Shown: positions 1-9,978 of the stretch, one piece after another
Layout: every line of letters begins with the position of its first letter
How positions within the stretch are numbered: the first letter of the stretch is position 1
Origin: Chromera velia
Lineage: Eukaryota > Sar > Chromeraceae
DNA length: 28,861 bases
NCBI GenBank assembly: GCA_018398765.1
Contig: JAHBMJ010001578.1
Span: 1 to 28,861 of the forward strand
Direction of reading: 5' to 3'
Program-made: the position numbers and the translations under genes
The notes under the pieces: model-generated
What the model saw: the letters and a program-made list of their open reading frames with translations, nothing else
Databases searched by the model: none
Told to the model about the DNA's origin: nothing

Positions 1-999
1 CTGTGTGTCTGAGCGTGCGCGTGTTTTCTCTCCTGTCGGTCAGCCTTCGCTGCGGGGAGAAGGGGATCGCGACTGGGTCTGGTCGGTGTATAGGACTGAC
101 TGAGAGTGCGTCTGTGTGTCTGAGCGTGCGCGTGTTTTCTCTCCTGTCGGTCAGCCTTCGCTGCGGGGAGAAGGGGATCGCGACTGGGTCTGGTCGGTGT
201 ATAGGACTGACTGAGAGTGCGTCTGTGTGTCTGAGCGTGCGCGTGTTTTCTCTCCTGTCGGTCAGCCTTCGCTGCGGGGAGAAGGGGATCGCGACTGGGT
301 CTGGTCGGTGTATAGGACTGACTGAGAGTGCGTCTGTGTGTCTGAGCGTGCGCGTGTTTTCTCTCCTGTCGGTCAGCCTTCGCTGCGGGGAGAAGGGGAT
401 CGCGACTGGGTCTGGTCGGTGTATAGGACTGACTGAGAGTGCGTCTGTGTGTCTGAGCGTGCGCGTGTTTTCTCTCCTGTCGGTCAGCCTTCGCTGCGGG
501 GAGAAGGGGATCGCGACTGGGTCTGGTCGGTGTATAGGACTGACTGAGAGTGCGTCTGTGTGTCTGAGCGTGCACGTGTTTTCTCTCCTGTCGGTCAGCC
601 TTCGCTGCGGGGAGAAGGGGATCGCGACTGGGTCTGGTCGGTGTATAGGACTGACTGAGAGTGCGTCTGTGTGTCTGAGCGTGCGCGTGTTTTCTCTCCT
701 GTCGGTCAGCCTTCGCTGCGGGGAGAAGGGGATCGCGACTGGGTCTGGTCGGTGTATAGGACTGACTGAGAGTGCGTCTGTGTGTCTGAGCGTGCGCGTG
801 TTTTCTCTCCTGTCGGTCAGCCTTCGCTGCGGGGAGAAGGGGATCGCGACTGGGTCTGGTCGGTGTATAGGACTGACTGAGAGTGCGTCTGTGTGTCTGA
901 GCGTGCACGTGTTTTCTCTCCTGTCGGTCAGCCTTCGCTGCGGGGAGAAGGGGATCGCGACTGGGTCTGGTCGGTGTACAGGACTGACTGAGAGTGCGT
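1..999. repeat. 111-bp minisatellite, nine tandem copies
   Basis: A unit of 111 bp repeats nine times almost without change and runs off the left edge, so the true array is longer. Units 6 and 9 carry gcacgtg where the others have gcgcgtg, and unit 9 also has a T-to-C change near its end. Because 111 is divisible by three, one plus-strand frame stays open for 337 codons as a 37-residue repeat. The few differences between units (R/H twice, I/T once) are all amino-acid changing in that frame, so nothing shows selection for a protein. I read it as a non-coding satellite, possibly inside an intron of the gene whose exons follow. Confidence 0.95.
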
Positions 1000-1129
1000 C
1001 TGTGTGCATTGGATGATCGTGTTGGCAGGTCATATGCTGCAGGTTTCCTGTTTTTCATGTCTTTTTGCTGTGCTCCCCCCTCCGCCCTTCTGTGTGTGTG
1101 GGTGTGTGTCTGTTTTCGTGGCTCTGCAG

Positions 1130-1987
1130 GGGGCTGGGTATTGTATCGGGGGCGTACAAACTCCACGTTTTTGCAAGTCAGCATTTCACAAAGGCCAGAA
1201 CGCCACTGTATATTAATACATGGATTGCACGCCTTTGCTCGGTGTTTTTTGTTCACTCTGCGCTGCACTGACGAAGTCTTTTCAAATCATCTCCTCACTG
1301 CTCTGCCTAATTCCCCCCTTCCGTCTGCCTGCATTTTGTTTGCCTATCTGTCTGTTTTCTTCTCTCTTCTGTTTGCTTTTGTGTTTGTTCTTTGTTCCCT
1401 TCCTGCCATTCTTGCTTTCACAGGAGACCTCAGTTCGAGTCTTTGCACTTCAAACTGCTATGCTTCCCCTCTTCGGCTGTTGACTCTGCTCCCCTTTTCT
1501 TTGCCCCCCAGGTCTACACAAGGGAAAGGTGGTGATTTCTTTCTCGGGGTGTTCAGTCGACTTGACAGCTGCACGGAGAGAGAGAAGACATACCAACAAG
1601 GGAGGTGAGTTAGCCACAGGGAAAGAAAGCCTGAGAGCAGTTGTCTTCTTTGAACATCGTGAAAACAAAAAAGGACTTGCAGGGAAATCTAGAGGGAAAC
1701 TTAATGCATATGTACTTGAAGGAAGACCAATTGCATGCACGGGCGACCTCTGTTCTCAAAGACCCAACCCCACCTGTCTACCTCTTCTCACTGTGTCTCT
1801 GTCTTGCTGTGTGCCTATTGAACGAATTTGTCTGTATGCAGGCGCTTCTTTCCTTTATTCCTCTGCACGTATCGCTGATCTTTTCTTTCAAGGACCTATA
1901 TTTGCGAATGAAATCTCGGATGAGCCTTTGGGTGCATGTGTCCCTTTTGGGGAACGCTGGATGCATGTGGACCTCGACCGTCTCTGA
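1130..1987 (+). CDS. 3' end of an unidentified multi-exon gene (weak)
   Basis: I do not recognise this gene. The best-supported pieces are an exon at 1512-1604 (acceptor ccccccag, donor gtgagt) and a terminal exon at 1893-1987 (acceptor ctttcaag, TGA stop). Both use phase 1, and joined they read ...VVISFSGCSVDL...NKGGPIFANEISDEP and end in HVDLDRL. A further exon-like stretch starts at 1130 after ctctgcag and is open in two frames, so its frame and its link to the later exons are unresolved. Upstream exons would lie in or beyond the minisatellite. The intron 1605-1892 is pyrimidine-rich like others in the window. No domain is visible, and the stretch could be non-coding. Confidence 0.3.
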
Positions 1988-2484
1988 CCCACCCGGAGTA
2001 AATGGGACCCTCCACCGTCAAACGATTTTTTGATGGATAGATCGATGGAGCTTCTGAACGCACACAAAGTCTTTTTTCTTTTCGGCATCGAGTCTGCCCA
2101 TGCAGAAAGAATACTTTTGCTGAACAAACTGAGTGGACTTTCCAGGCGCGCTCCTGTTTGGCGGAGCAGGATGCTATGACGGGTTCTCGCCTTCTCCCAC
2201 GGGCCATTTCGAAGCGCTCAGGGCACGGAAGTCATAAATCAATCCTTGTGCCGGCCTTTTCTCTCCTTTCCGCGAATTTCTGCTCGGAGGCCATGGTGGA
2301 GGGATTCATCAACTTTCCTCTCGAGAGCCTGCATGCGCGGAGATGGATCGTCGTTGGTATTTGTGTGCCGACAGAGAGGGAAAAAAGAGGGAATGGACCC
2401 CAGTTTCAAGGCGATAGCCTGTCGAATGACCCGACGAAAAAATGTGTCCTTTTATGCTTTTTTGTTTCTTCTTATTCTTGTTTA

Positions 2485-2491
2485 TCTGTCA

Positions 2492-2521
<30 letters not shown>
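2485..2521. repeat. TCTG/TGTC microsatellite
   Basis: The tetranucleotide tctg repeats about eight times with one interruption. It lies between predicted genes. Confidence 0.85.
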
Positions 2522-2522
<1 letters not shown>

Positions 2523-3153
2523 ATAGAGTCTGTCTGTTTCTTTGCTTTTCCTTTTTTTCTTTCCCTCTTTCTTTGGTTCGGATTCGTTTATTCACAAGCA
2601 GGTCTGCAAAGGGACTTTCTTCCTCTCTTCCCTCCTGACCGTCTTGCTGCTGCCACAGCTTCGCACTTCCACTTCCCACAGCAGCAGCTCTTTGCCCCTC
2701 TACCTCCGCCGGAAGCAACAAAGGACCTCCGCTGGAAGCAACAGGGAAACCATTTGTGGAGCAGAAAGGGGAGGCTTCAGGTTGAGGGGGCCTTGATCGC
2801 AAGATGTTAATTGACTTCTTTTGATGACCTTGAACCTTCCTGAATGTGAAGTCTCAATCTCAATCGACAATCACAGCTAGTTCAGTCCCTAGCGACGTAC
2901 ATCTGAACACCATGCAGCAGAACGATCCGCCTTCCTGCCCGTGGGGTCGATCTGTCTCGGTCCTTGAGGGAAAAGATCAACGACACGTAAGCAAGAAATT
3001 AAGAAAACACCTTCAATCAGGCACGCGGAAGGGGAACCACAGGAGACAAGCAGGCACCGTCAAGTCAGAAAGGAGGATGGGGGTGGGGGGCACTTCCCAC
3101 CGGAGGGGAGTCTTCTTCTGCTATTTTTGCTTTCGTGGAAGATGACATTCTTT

Positions 3154-3249
3154 CAGCTTTCAAAGCTGCGTGAGGGAGGGCTCCTTGGTCACAGGGCTTG
3201 GGGCTGAGTTCATGCAAACATGCAAAGACTCTTTCAGCTTTCAAAGCTG
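3154..3249. repeat. Pair of identical 15-bp palindromes
   Basis: CAGCTTTCAAAGCTG occurs at 3154-3168 and again at 3235-3249, each preceded by the same pyrimidine run ctttcag or ttctttcag. Each copy is a perfect palindrome around a central C. The spacing is 81 bp. No gene is attached, so a role as a dimer-binding site is only a possibility. Confidence 0.7.
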
Positions 3250-3473
3250 GGCTCACACTGGGATGGAGGGCTGGCTGGGGAAAGGGAATCCGATGTTGTA
3301 ATAGGGAAGAACCAAGTAATGCACTTGAGGGTAGTGCCTGCCTGTGGGTTTGTGGGAAAACACAAACTGATAAAGAGGCGAAAAAAATGAGCCTCAGGGG
3401 CGCTTTTCAGAGACGCATGCAATCTTGACATTCGAATTCAGATCGATTGCGTGGACCTGGACGTCACCGTGCC

Positions 3474-3938
3474 ATGGAATTCAGTGCTTTGAGTGAGCGA
3501 GCGAGGAGATGCAGAGAAGATCCAGATGAGCTAGAGGGACGGCAGGAGCGCCTCAAAAAGAAAAGGGCTGAGTCTAGAGAAAGAAAGAAAAGAAGGACAA
3601 GAAGGACTGAGACAGGGGATGTCGGCGACTCCTCCAAGATCTATGAAGATCCAACTGGGCCATGCATCAGATCACTGGCAGGTGCTCTCAGAGTATGTCA
3701 ACCCTTGCAATGGAGAGCCATGCAGTTCGTCTTCCTTCCCTTTAATTTCTTTCGTTTCCTCTCCTTCCTCTCCTTTTGATTTGCTTTGACGCGTCGCTCT
3801 GTTCATGCGCGTCTCTTTGAAAGTTGTTGTGATTCTCAATTTATTTGTGTGTCTGCAGAGGAAGAAACAACTTTTTTCTCTCCTTCTTCGCCCCTCCAAT
3901 CGCAACGGGACCGGAGAAGAGCGGGCCGAAGAGACTAG
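3474..3938 (+). CDS. Possible two-exon gene for a 95-aa basic protein (weak)
   Basis: An ATG at 3474 opens a frame rich in Arg, Lys and Glu. A donor (gcag|gtgctc) ends exon 1 at 3681 and an acceptor (gtctgcag) starts exon 2 at 3859, both phase 1, giving a stop at 3936-3938 and 95 residues. The first 45 residues hold a charged helix (RQERLKKKRAESRERKKRR) that could be a nuclear localisation signal or a coiled coil. No domain is recognised. The composition is typical of spurious purine-rich frames in this genome, so I rate it low. An alternative is 5' sequence of a longer gene whose other exons I cannot see. Confidence 0.25.
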
Positions 3939-4051
3939 AAGAAAAAGCGAGGGGGCGGGGAGGAGGAGATTCAGTTGAAAAAAAAGGGCTGTCCTTGCAG
4001 CTTGTGCAGCAGACTCGGCCTGGCAGACACTTAAAAAAAAATGTTGAATAG

Positions 4052-4700
4052 AGAAAAACTAGATGATAGCTGTGCCTCGGGAACAAATAGCTAGCGGCAC
4101 TTAAAAAAGAAACAGGCCATGTGATGGAATACTGACATCTAAAGATCACCAATTATATACTGAATATCTCTTATCATTCAATATCATTCATATGAAATTC
4201 AAAGTGAGCGTTATCAATGAAGATTATGATAGTCAAACTCATAGTAAGTTATTAATAACTATAATAAGCGAAACTAAATAAAACATATTATTTATTTCAA
4301 TTATTGATTGATCTTAATCTAAGACTATGATAATCTTTACAAATATTAAAAACTATACTTTGGCAGCTACTAGTTGAAGTTACTGTTAAACAGAAAAACT
4401 CTATAAGACAAAACGGCGACAGTGCTCTAGGGCACCACTAATCACTAAACACTAAACTAAACTAAACGTTTTTTTAAAAAGCTGATGATTGCATTTAAAA
4501 ATTAAATTAAAACTATACTAGAAACTATACTAGAATTTTTAGATATATTGAAGAATTATTTGAAGTTGAATATTCACTATTACTAGCACTACTATCTAAT
4601 GCCATATATCTAACGCTAGGCTCCGAATCATACAGACGCGCACACGCGTAGACCCCTTAAGAGGCCCAATAATACGGACATATGTACACACGGCTGTCAC
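4052..4700. other. AT-rich island, no gene seen
   Basis: Composition changes sharply from the GC-rich, pyrimidine-tract style of the flanks to about three-quarters A+T. It contains short direct repeats (actatactagaa twice near 4512-4532, and actaaact units near 4447-4464) but no open frame of note. I could not find terminal inverted repeats that would define a transposon. It resembles the other AT-rich islands in the window, which do carry mobile elements. Confidence 0.7.
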
Positions 4701-4931
4701 ACGCCGCTTCGTGACAAAAGTCATCCCATTCCCTATATAACCCAGCCCCGCGCCACTCTACCACACACCAAGGGGGAGAGAATGGGAGGGGGGCAGAGAC
4801 ACAGAGGGAGAGAGACCGGGAATTTAAAGGGGGGGGCGGGGGGGAGCGTCTCTGTAGCATATACAAACTTTAAAAGTGTCTTCGCACGCATACGTACATT
4901 CGAGATTGGCTTTTCATTATATTTTGCGCAC

Positions 4932-4975
4932 TCCCCTGATTCTTTCAATGAAGTCCCCTGATTCTTTCAATGAAG
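4932..4975. repeat. 22-bp perfect tandem duplication
   Basis: The unit tcccctgattctttcaatga plus ag occurs twice back to back (4932-4953 and 4954-4975). It lies just beyond the stop codon of the oxygenase gene, in its likely 3' untranslated region. Confidence 0.9.
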
Positions 4976-5009
4976 AGGAAAGAGCATTTTGCAGTGCTCA
5001 CTCAACAAC

Positions 5010-6155
5010 TTATTTTGCATCAAAGAAAACGAACATGCGAGTCTCAATGCTTTCTCTGGGACGCACCTCAACGTTGTCAAGCAGTGACTGACACGGTTTT
5101 CCCCTTTTCTCATCCATCAGAGATCTTTCTGTCTCTCTTTGCCACAGCAGTTGCCCTTCAGCAATCGTGTCTCTCTCAAAAGACACGTGAAGCACACCTC
5201 CACAATTCCCCCCTGAGGCTCCCTCAAAGGAAACCGAAGGACAGATAGACTCCGACGGCGGTGACACAGTCTCGCTGACAGCCTCTATCGGGCCGTCACT
5301 CCCTTTTCCCCCCACCCCCTTCACTGTCCTGCAGACAGGAGCTGCACTTGCGGCATCAGAGAACGTGGGATCATCTCGACCTCCTTTCAGAGTCTCAGGA
5401 GAGAACATGTCCTCGAAGGTGCAGAAGAGAAGGCTCTCAGTTGGAAGGAGTCGAGGGAAGTACAGCCACCTGTGTTCTGGACTTCCGATTGCCACCTGGA
5501 TCTCTCCTACCCTGTCTTTTCCCCTCCTTTCTACTGTGATCCTCTCCGCAGGCTTGACGGTCTGGCGGTCACAGAACGCGACGGGCCAGCAGAGGACCTC
5601 CTCTCCGTTTGCACTCCTCCATAAATTAAACACACAAAACCGGCTGTGCTTCCTCAGGAGCTCCTCACCTCTCTCCTCCCCTACAAACTCCTTGAGCCTC
5701 TTGTGGGCACTCCAGCGTGTGTAGTCGCTATGAACTTGGGAGGCCACCTCTCTTGACTTCTTCAACTCAATCAAGGCTGTGGAGGAAGCTCTGCGGGTAT
5801 GGTCAAACACAATCACCTCGGCAGCCTTCAGGAACGATTTTACGAAATCTGAAATCAACGGTGCGTATTCATCTGCAACAGTCTGGTCATTGTAGAAATC
5901 GAACCTTTGGAGATTCTCTCGAGAAGTGTCCAAAAGTTCGACGCCCTCCTTGGAGACGGAAGGAATCGGATGGAGGAGACGGCCATTGAAGACTTCCACC
6001 TCCCTCATGTCTTTTGGACTTTCATACTTACTGTTCGCCTGCCCAGCCTCAGATGGTATCAACACCAGTCGCTGTGTACCGGTCGCTTCGGTGTAGGACA
6101 AAATGGCACGAGTCGACGTCTGGGACGGCAACACGTGCTCTAAGAGTCCTGCCAT
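5010..6155 (-). CDS. CmcJ/NvfI-type Fe(II)/2-oxoglutarate oxygenase, intronless
   Basis: A single open frame of 381 residues (ATG at 6155; the frame extends eight codons upstream to 6179 without an ATG) has the layout of the CmcJ/NvfI/GA4-desaturase oxidoreductases. These are non-haem iron enzymes of secondary metabolism known mainly from fungi and bacteria. Landmarks in order: VIVFDHTRR near 115-122; the metal-binding HSD at 142-144; FNLWR at 176-180; a W-x-YFP block at 230-234; LHVSFERD with the probable distal iron ligand His323; and the C-terminal RPRESIETR at 365-373. The latter arginines would hold 2-oxoglutarate by family analogy. Between the YFP...TFED block and His323 is a Ser/Gly/Pro-rich insertion of about 70 residues, longer than expected. 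No intron is present although neighbouring large genes have many, which fits horizontal or retroposed origin. The substrate cannot be inferred. Confidence 0.85.
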   Translation of the reverse strand: MAGLLEHVLPSQTSTRAILSYTEATGTQRLVLIPSEAGQANSKYESPKDMREVEVFNGRLLHPIPSVSKEGVELLDTSRENLQRFDFYNDQTVADEYAPLISDFVKSFLKAAEVIVFDHTRRASSTALIELKKSREVASQVHSDYTRWSAHKRLKEFVGEERGEELLRKHSRFCVFNLWRSANGEEVLCWPVAFCDRQTVKPAERITVERRGKDRVGEIQVAIGSPEHRWLYFPRLLPTESLLFCTFEDMFSPETLKGGRDDPTFSDAASAAPVCRTVKGVGGKGSDGPIEAVSETVSPPSESICPSVSFEGASGGNCGGVLHVSFERDTIAEGQLLWQRETERSLMDEKRGKPCQSLLDNVEVRPRESIETRMFVFFDAK

Positions 6156-6669
6156 CCCGTCTTCTAGCTGGAGTGTCAAAGAGGCCCACGAAATTCTGTC
6201 TGAGCTGCAGAAGAAGAGTCAACCGACAACGACGCCACAAAAGTCCGAGATCAAATCCATATTTGGGCCTGCAGATGACACAGTGGCAGTACATTCCTCG
6301 GGTCACTGGAATGCGGAAGAGTCGATGAAGATTTAACCGTTCGATAGCCGCGCGTGGACGACTTCGCGTGCGTCACAGTCGTCATTCACATGCAACCTCT
6401 AACCTAGCTGGCGAGGCCGGACCCAAGCTGCACGGGCCGCCACTTTTGCAGGACCGTCGGGGAAAAAAGATCTGCTCGTCTCCTACCTCGTCTCCCAGGA
6501 ACAAAATTCTCCTTAAGCAAAAAAAAGAGCTTTTGTTCTTCGATCAGCACGTCAGGAACACTCAAATACACTCAAAAAAGAAGAGAAGGCGGAGGGGCTT
6601 CACTTCGTTGAGGCTAGATACGATAAATCTCATTGACCTTTGCTAACCTTTGCACAGTAAGAGTTTTTT
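6156..6669. other. Upstream region of the oxygenase gene
   Basis: No gene is supported here. Frames run on for some distance on both strands upstream of the oxygenase ATG, and a cttctgcag acceptor-like site (minus strand, near 6208) leaves open a short 5' exon. After about 6480 the DNA becomes A-rich and leads into the next AT-rich island. The promoter of the oxygenase gene should lie here, but I see no defined element. Confidence 0.5.
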
Positions 6670-6677
6670 CCCGTTAC

Positions 6678-6920
6678 AACCTCCCTGAACCTAAATGCCA
6701 CTTAGTGCCACTTGAAAAAATATAATCACGATGATCTCTATCTGCGGCATCGTTTTTCAAGAAACCGTCCACACCTGCGGCGTACACGGTCAAGACACCA
6801 TCCAGATATGTGGCTTTTGCTTTCAAGACACTATAAATAATGCGCGGACTTTCAAGTTTATCCCAAAATGCGGCTAAATACGGCCTAAACTTTCAAGTGG
6901 TAGTTAGGTTCAAGGAGGTC
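6678..6920. mobile_element. MITE, copy 1 (243 bp, 8-bp target duplication)
   Basis: The element starts aacctccctgaacctaa and ends with the near-complement ttaggttcaaggaggtc, so the ends form inverted repeats of about 24 bp that include a ccactt/aagtgg block. It is flanked by a perfect 8-bp direct repeat CCCGTTAC (6670-6677 and 6921-6928). It has no coding capacity. A second copy lies at 21858-22346. An 8-bp duplication is typical of hAT, P and Merlin transposons; I cannot choose among them, although hAT is the commonest. Confidence 0.88.
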
Positions 6921-6928
6921 CCCGTTAC

Positions 6929-7325
6929 TACACGTTACAATTCGATATAATTTTATTTTGATACACTTGCTTATTGCTTATTTCTTAATTTGTACACCAC
7001 CCCAAATTATCTCAAATTAGATAAAAACTCTTATTGCGTCTGTTTTTTCCCCTCCAAAAAATGAAATAAAATGAAACCACAGTTATTTGAGGGGGGTAGG
7101 AAGAAATCCTCAGGAATGGGGCAACGGAGTACAATGAAGTCTCTCCTCATTATACACAATGTTTTTACTTTTTTTAAATCAAGATTTTCTTTCATTTTTT
7201 CAAGAATGTTGTTTAGTACTTCTAAAATTATTTCATGATCATCATTATCATCATACACCATCGCCATCAGCCTGTGTAAGACGTCTAGCATTCGGCATCA
7301 GACAGACTGTTATTTTAATTATTAG
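6929..7325. other. AT-rich spacer
   Basis: This AT-rich stretch sits between two short mobile elements. An 86-codon minus-strand frame (7031-7291) is low in complexity and begins with plausible-looking residues, but no splice or homology signal supports it. I see no other feature. Confidence 0.5.
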
Positions 7326-7327
7326 TA

Positions 7328-7548
7328 GGCTTGGATTCTATATATATATTTCTATATATATTTTCTGAACTAGAATATAATGTATAAATATATAAAAAAA
7401 TATATTACCTCATTTATGTCTACTACCAAGCATATACTACCCATCATAAATTAGTTTGATGACTTAGGTTGATAAGCCAGTTTATTTATATGAATAATTT
7501 ATTTTTGAAATCATAACATAATATATATATTTATATAGAATCCAGGCC
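7328..7548. mobile_element. Putative TA-flanked MITE (221 bp)
   Basis: The ends are inverted repeats: ggcttggattctatata on the left and, read from the right, ggcctggattctatata, followed by AT-rich sequence that also pairs. Each end is bordered by the dinucleotide TA (7326-7327 and 7549-7550), as expected for Tc1/mariner-type insertion. The interior is almost pure AT and non-coding. The TA could be chance in such AT-rich DNA, so the inverted repeat is the stronger evidence. Confidence 0.65.
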
Positions 7549-7550
7549 TA

Positions 7551-7967
7551 GGATTATTATTATTAGGAGAATCTAGCAATGATCGAAACATATTATATAC
7601 ATACGGATTTTTTGATGTTAGAATTAAATAATTTTAGAAATAATTAATCTGTAAACATGCCAATATATGTCTAAGTCTATGTTGTTTTTCCATCTTTTAG
7701 CACACTGATTTGATTCAACTTCAACTGAGTAAAGATAGCTAATAAAAACCAAACCTTAATTAAATTCAACTTGCATTTGTAGATTTGAGACTCAAGTGTA
7801 CTGGCATAAGGTGCAAACCAAAAGAGAGACCCCCGTGCTGTCATAAGAACGCCTAAAGAACGCCCAGCCTCTGTCATTGTGTATTGACACAGTCTGAGCT
7901 TCTGTGTCAGTCACTCCGCGTGGCGATCCTGGTAGTGAAGAGTTGCATAAGAACCAGAGATGCACAT
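7551..7967. other. AT-rich 3' flank of the DUF1399-Hint gene
   Basis: The AT-rich island continues to about 7790 and then changes to the composition of the gene. The 3' untranslated end and poly(A) site of the minus-strand gene should lie here. No gene is supported. Confidence 0.5.
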
Positions 7968-9132
7968 TTATTGTACAGGTGGGTAAGAAATCTCGAGATC
8001 CTTCTCCGTAACGCGCGAGAAGTCCACAGCAGGCTCCCAGACGATGTCGCAAATGCGGCAGGAGCCCTCCGATTCCCGCGCCCTCTCCTGAGACCCAGGG
8101 GCGGAAGAAACAGAAGAAGAAGAAGAAGTCACCTCCGGAGGGCATCTCGTGCTCTTGCGGGTGAAAACATTCCATCCGAATTCCTTTCCGCAATACACCC
8201 CAAGACAGGCCACCACCGTCCCATCCACCACAACCGTGTCTGCGTGCCCTTCCAGTTCCAGTGTGTACACCACATCAGTCTCTCGCGTCTCGATGAACTC
8301 ACACCGCGAGCTCTGCAGCAAACAAGGCCGTGCATGCGGCAACTTCAAAATCACGACAGCATCAGAACAGCTCAACCGAATTTACCTCTTCTGGTTTGTT
8401 CTTTTGCCTCGGCAGACTGTAAGAGAAAACGCACGGGGAACATACATGGAGTCGTACAGCAAGCCGTTGACAGCAAGCCATCTTGGTGTGTCCTTGCGTG
8501 CGTCAACATACATGGAGTCGTACAGCAAGGCAGTCATTCATACTGTCAAAGAAAGCGTGGGTCGAGCTACTTACATTCTCGACTTTGACCCACTTTCCCT
8601 TTCCCCCCCTCAGTTTTCCCGCCTCATCCTCTTCCCACACTGGATGTCCCTCAGTGAGCTGGCACCCCCCTCGGAGAGTCACCACCCGTGCGCTCCCGTC
8701 ATCAGTCGGGCACTCCCACAGCCTTGCCACACGCGCAACCGTCTCGTCTCCAAATGCACCGCTGATCGGCCCTCCCATCAGTTTCTGCCCAGTCACGACC
8801 AAGTCGCCGGCAGACAGGTCACAGACTGCGCGGGTTCCCCCACCGGGGAGGGCAACCTGAGGGTTAGAAAGAAACTCACAGGCAGGCAGGGAGGCAGGCA
8901 GGCAGGCAAAACAGTTCAGATGTCAGTCAGTGAATCAATCTAGCAAGGCGGTGAAAACATGAATTGATGGTACAGGACTCTCTCTCATCTTCTGTCTCCT
9001 CGTTTCCACTTTCTTGCTGTCTACGTGTGTCCCTTTCTCATTTCTCGCTCTTTTTCTCCGAGCACCCCCTTCTCTTCCTCCCGAACCCCCTCACTTTCTT
9101 TCTTTTCTTTTCTTTTCTTTTCTTTTCTTTTT

Positions 9133-9168
<36 letters not shown>

Positions 9169-9943
9169 TTCTTTGGTCCCTTTCTCCCTTCCTTGCTTTG
9201 TTGCTTTTTTCTTCTTTGTCGACCTGCTTTGTCTGACTCAGCAAATATTTGATCGTAAGTGAGAGAGAATACGAAAGGATGAACCAAGGACGCAGCTGAC
9301 CTGCGACTCAGCAACAAAGCAGGAACAGCACCGGTCGTCGCTGCTGGACTTCCTCCGTCTGCACATACAGGCACCCGGCATGTGCGTGCACTCATCGCAC
9401 CCGCACAGTCCGCACCAGAAGACGGGCGCGTTCGCGAACTCGCGTTTGTATCTCCGGTAGGGTGTCTTGCTCCCGCACTGGCATCGGCCTGTGCACCCAC
9501 ACACAATGGCAAGAGGATGCTGTACCGCTCTGGGGTGCACTTTACCCTCTGCGACAGTATTTCTGGGATTCGCATTCTCGACCCGAATCACTTGGCCGCA
9601 CTCCTTGCAGGGGCAGGCGCCACAGAAGGGTAGGGTCTCAATGTTGGAGAGAAACTTGACGCGTGTGAGAGCGTGGATGTTCCTTGTTTTCGTTCGACAG
9701 AAAGTACAGGGACGCATGTGGGGGGCTCCTGACGCATGGATGCTCGTGTTCGTGCTGCACTGCCGCAGATGAGCGGCTTGCTTCAGAGTTCCGCCAAGAC
9801 AACTGCTCAAGGGAAACGAACGCACGCACACACACACACACACACACACACGCACGCACACACACATGCACACATACACGCAGACACACGCCGACACACA
9901 CGCACGCACACGCACGCACACACACGCACACACACGCACACAC

Positions 9944-9978
<35 letters not shown>

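Larger units (their letters stand above)
1988..3473. other. Region without a supported gene
   Basis: No convincing exon chain was found on either strand. The stretch holds a (TCTG)n/(TGTC)n microsatellite near 2485-2521, a short direct repeat of a ccggaagcaacaaaggacct-like unit near 2708-2745, and a 15-bp palindrome present twice at 3154-3168 and 3235-3249. Short open frames on both strands are low in complexity (Ser/Phe/Leu- or Arg-rich) and look like by-products of pyrimidine-rich DNA. Confidence 0.6.

Noticed and set aside
3-1016. 337-codon open frame with a 37-residue repeat
   Set aside because: It follows automatically from a 111-bp satellite whose period is a multiple of three. All differences between units change the residue and no start or domain supports a protein.
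8964-9262. Plus-strand Phe/Leu/Ser-rich and minus-strand Lys/Glu-rich frames
   Set aside because: They are translations of the TTTC/TTTTC microsatellite inside an intron.
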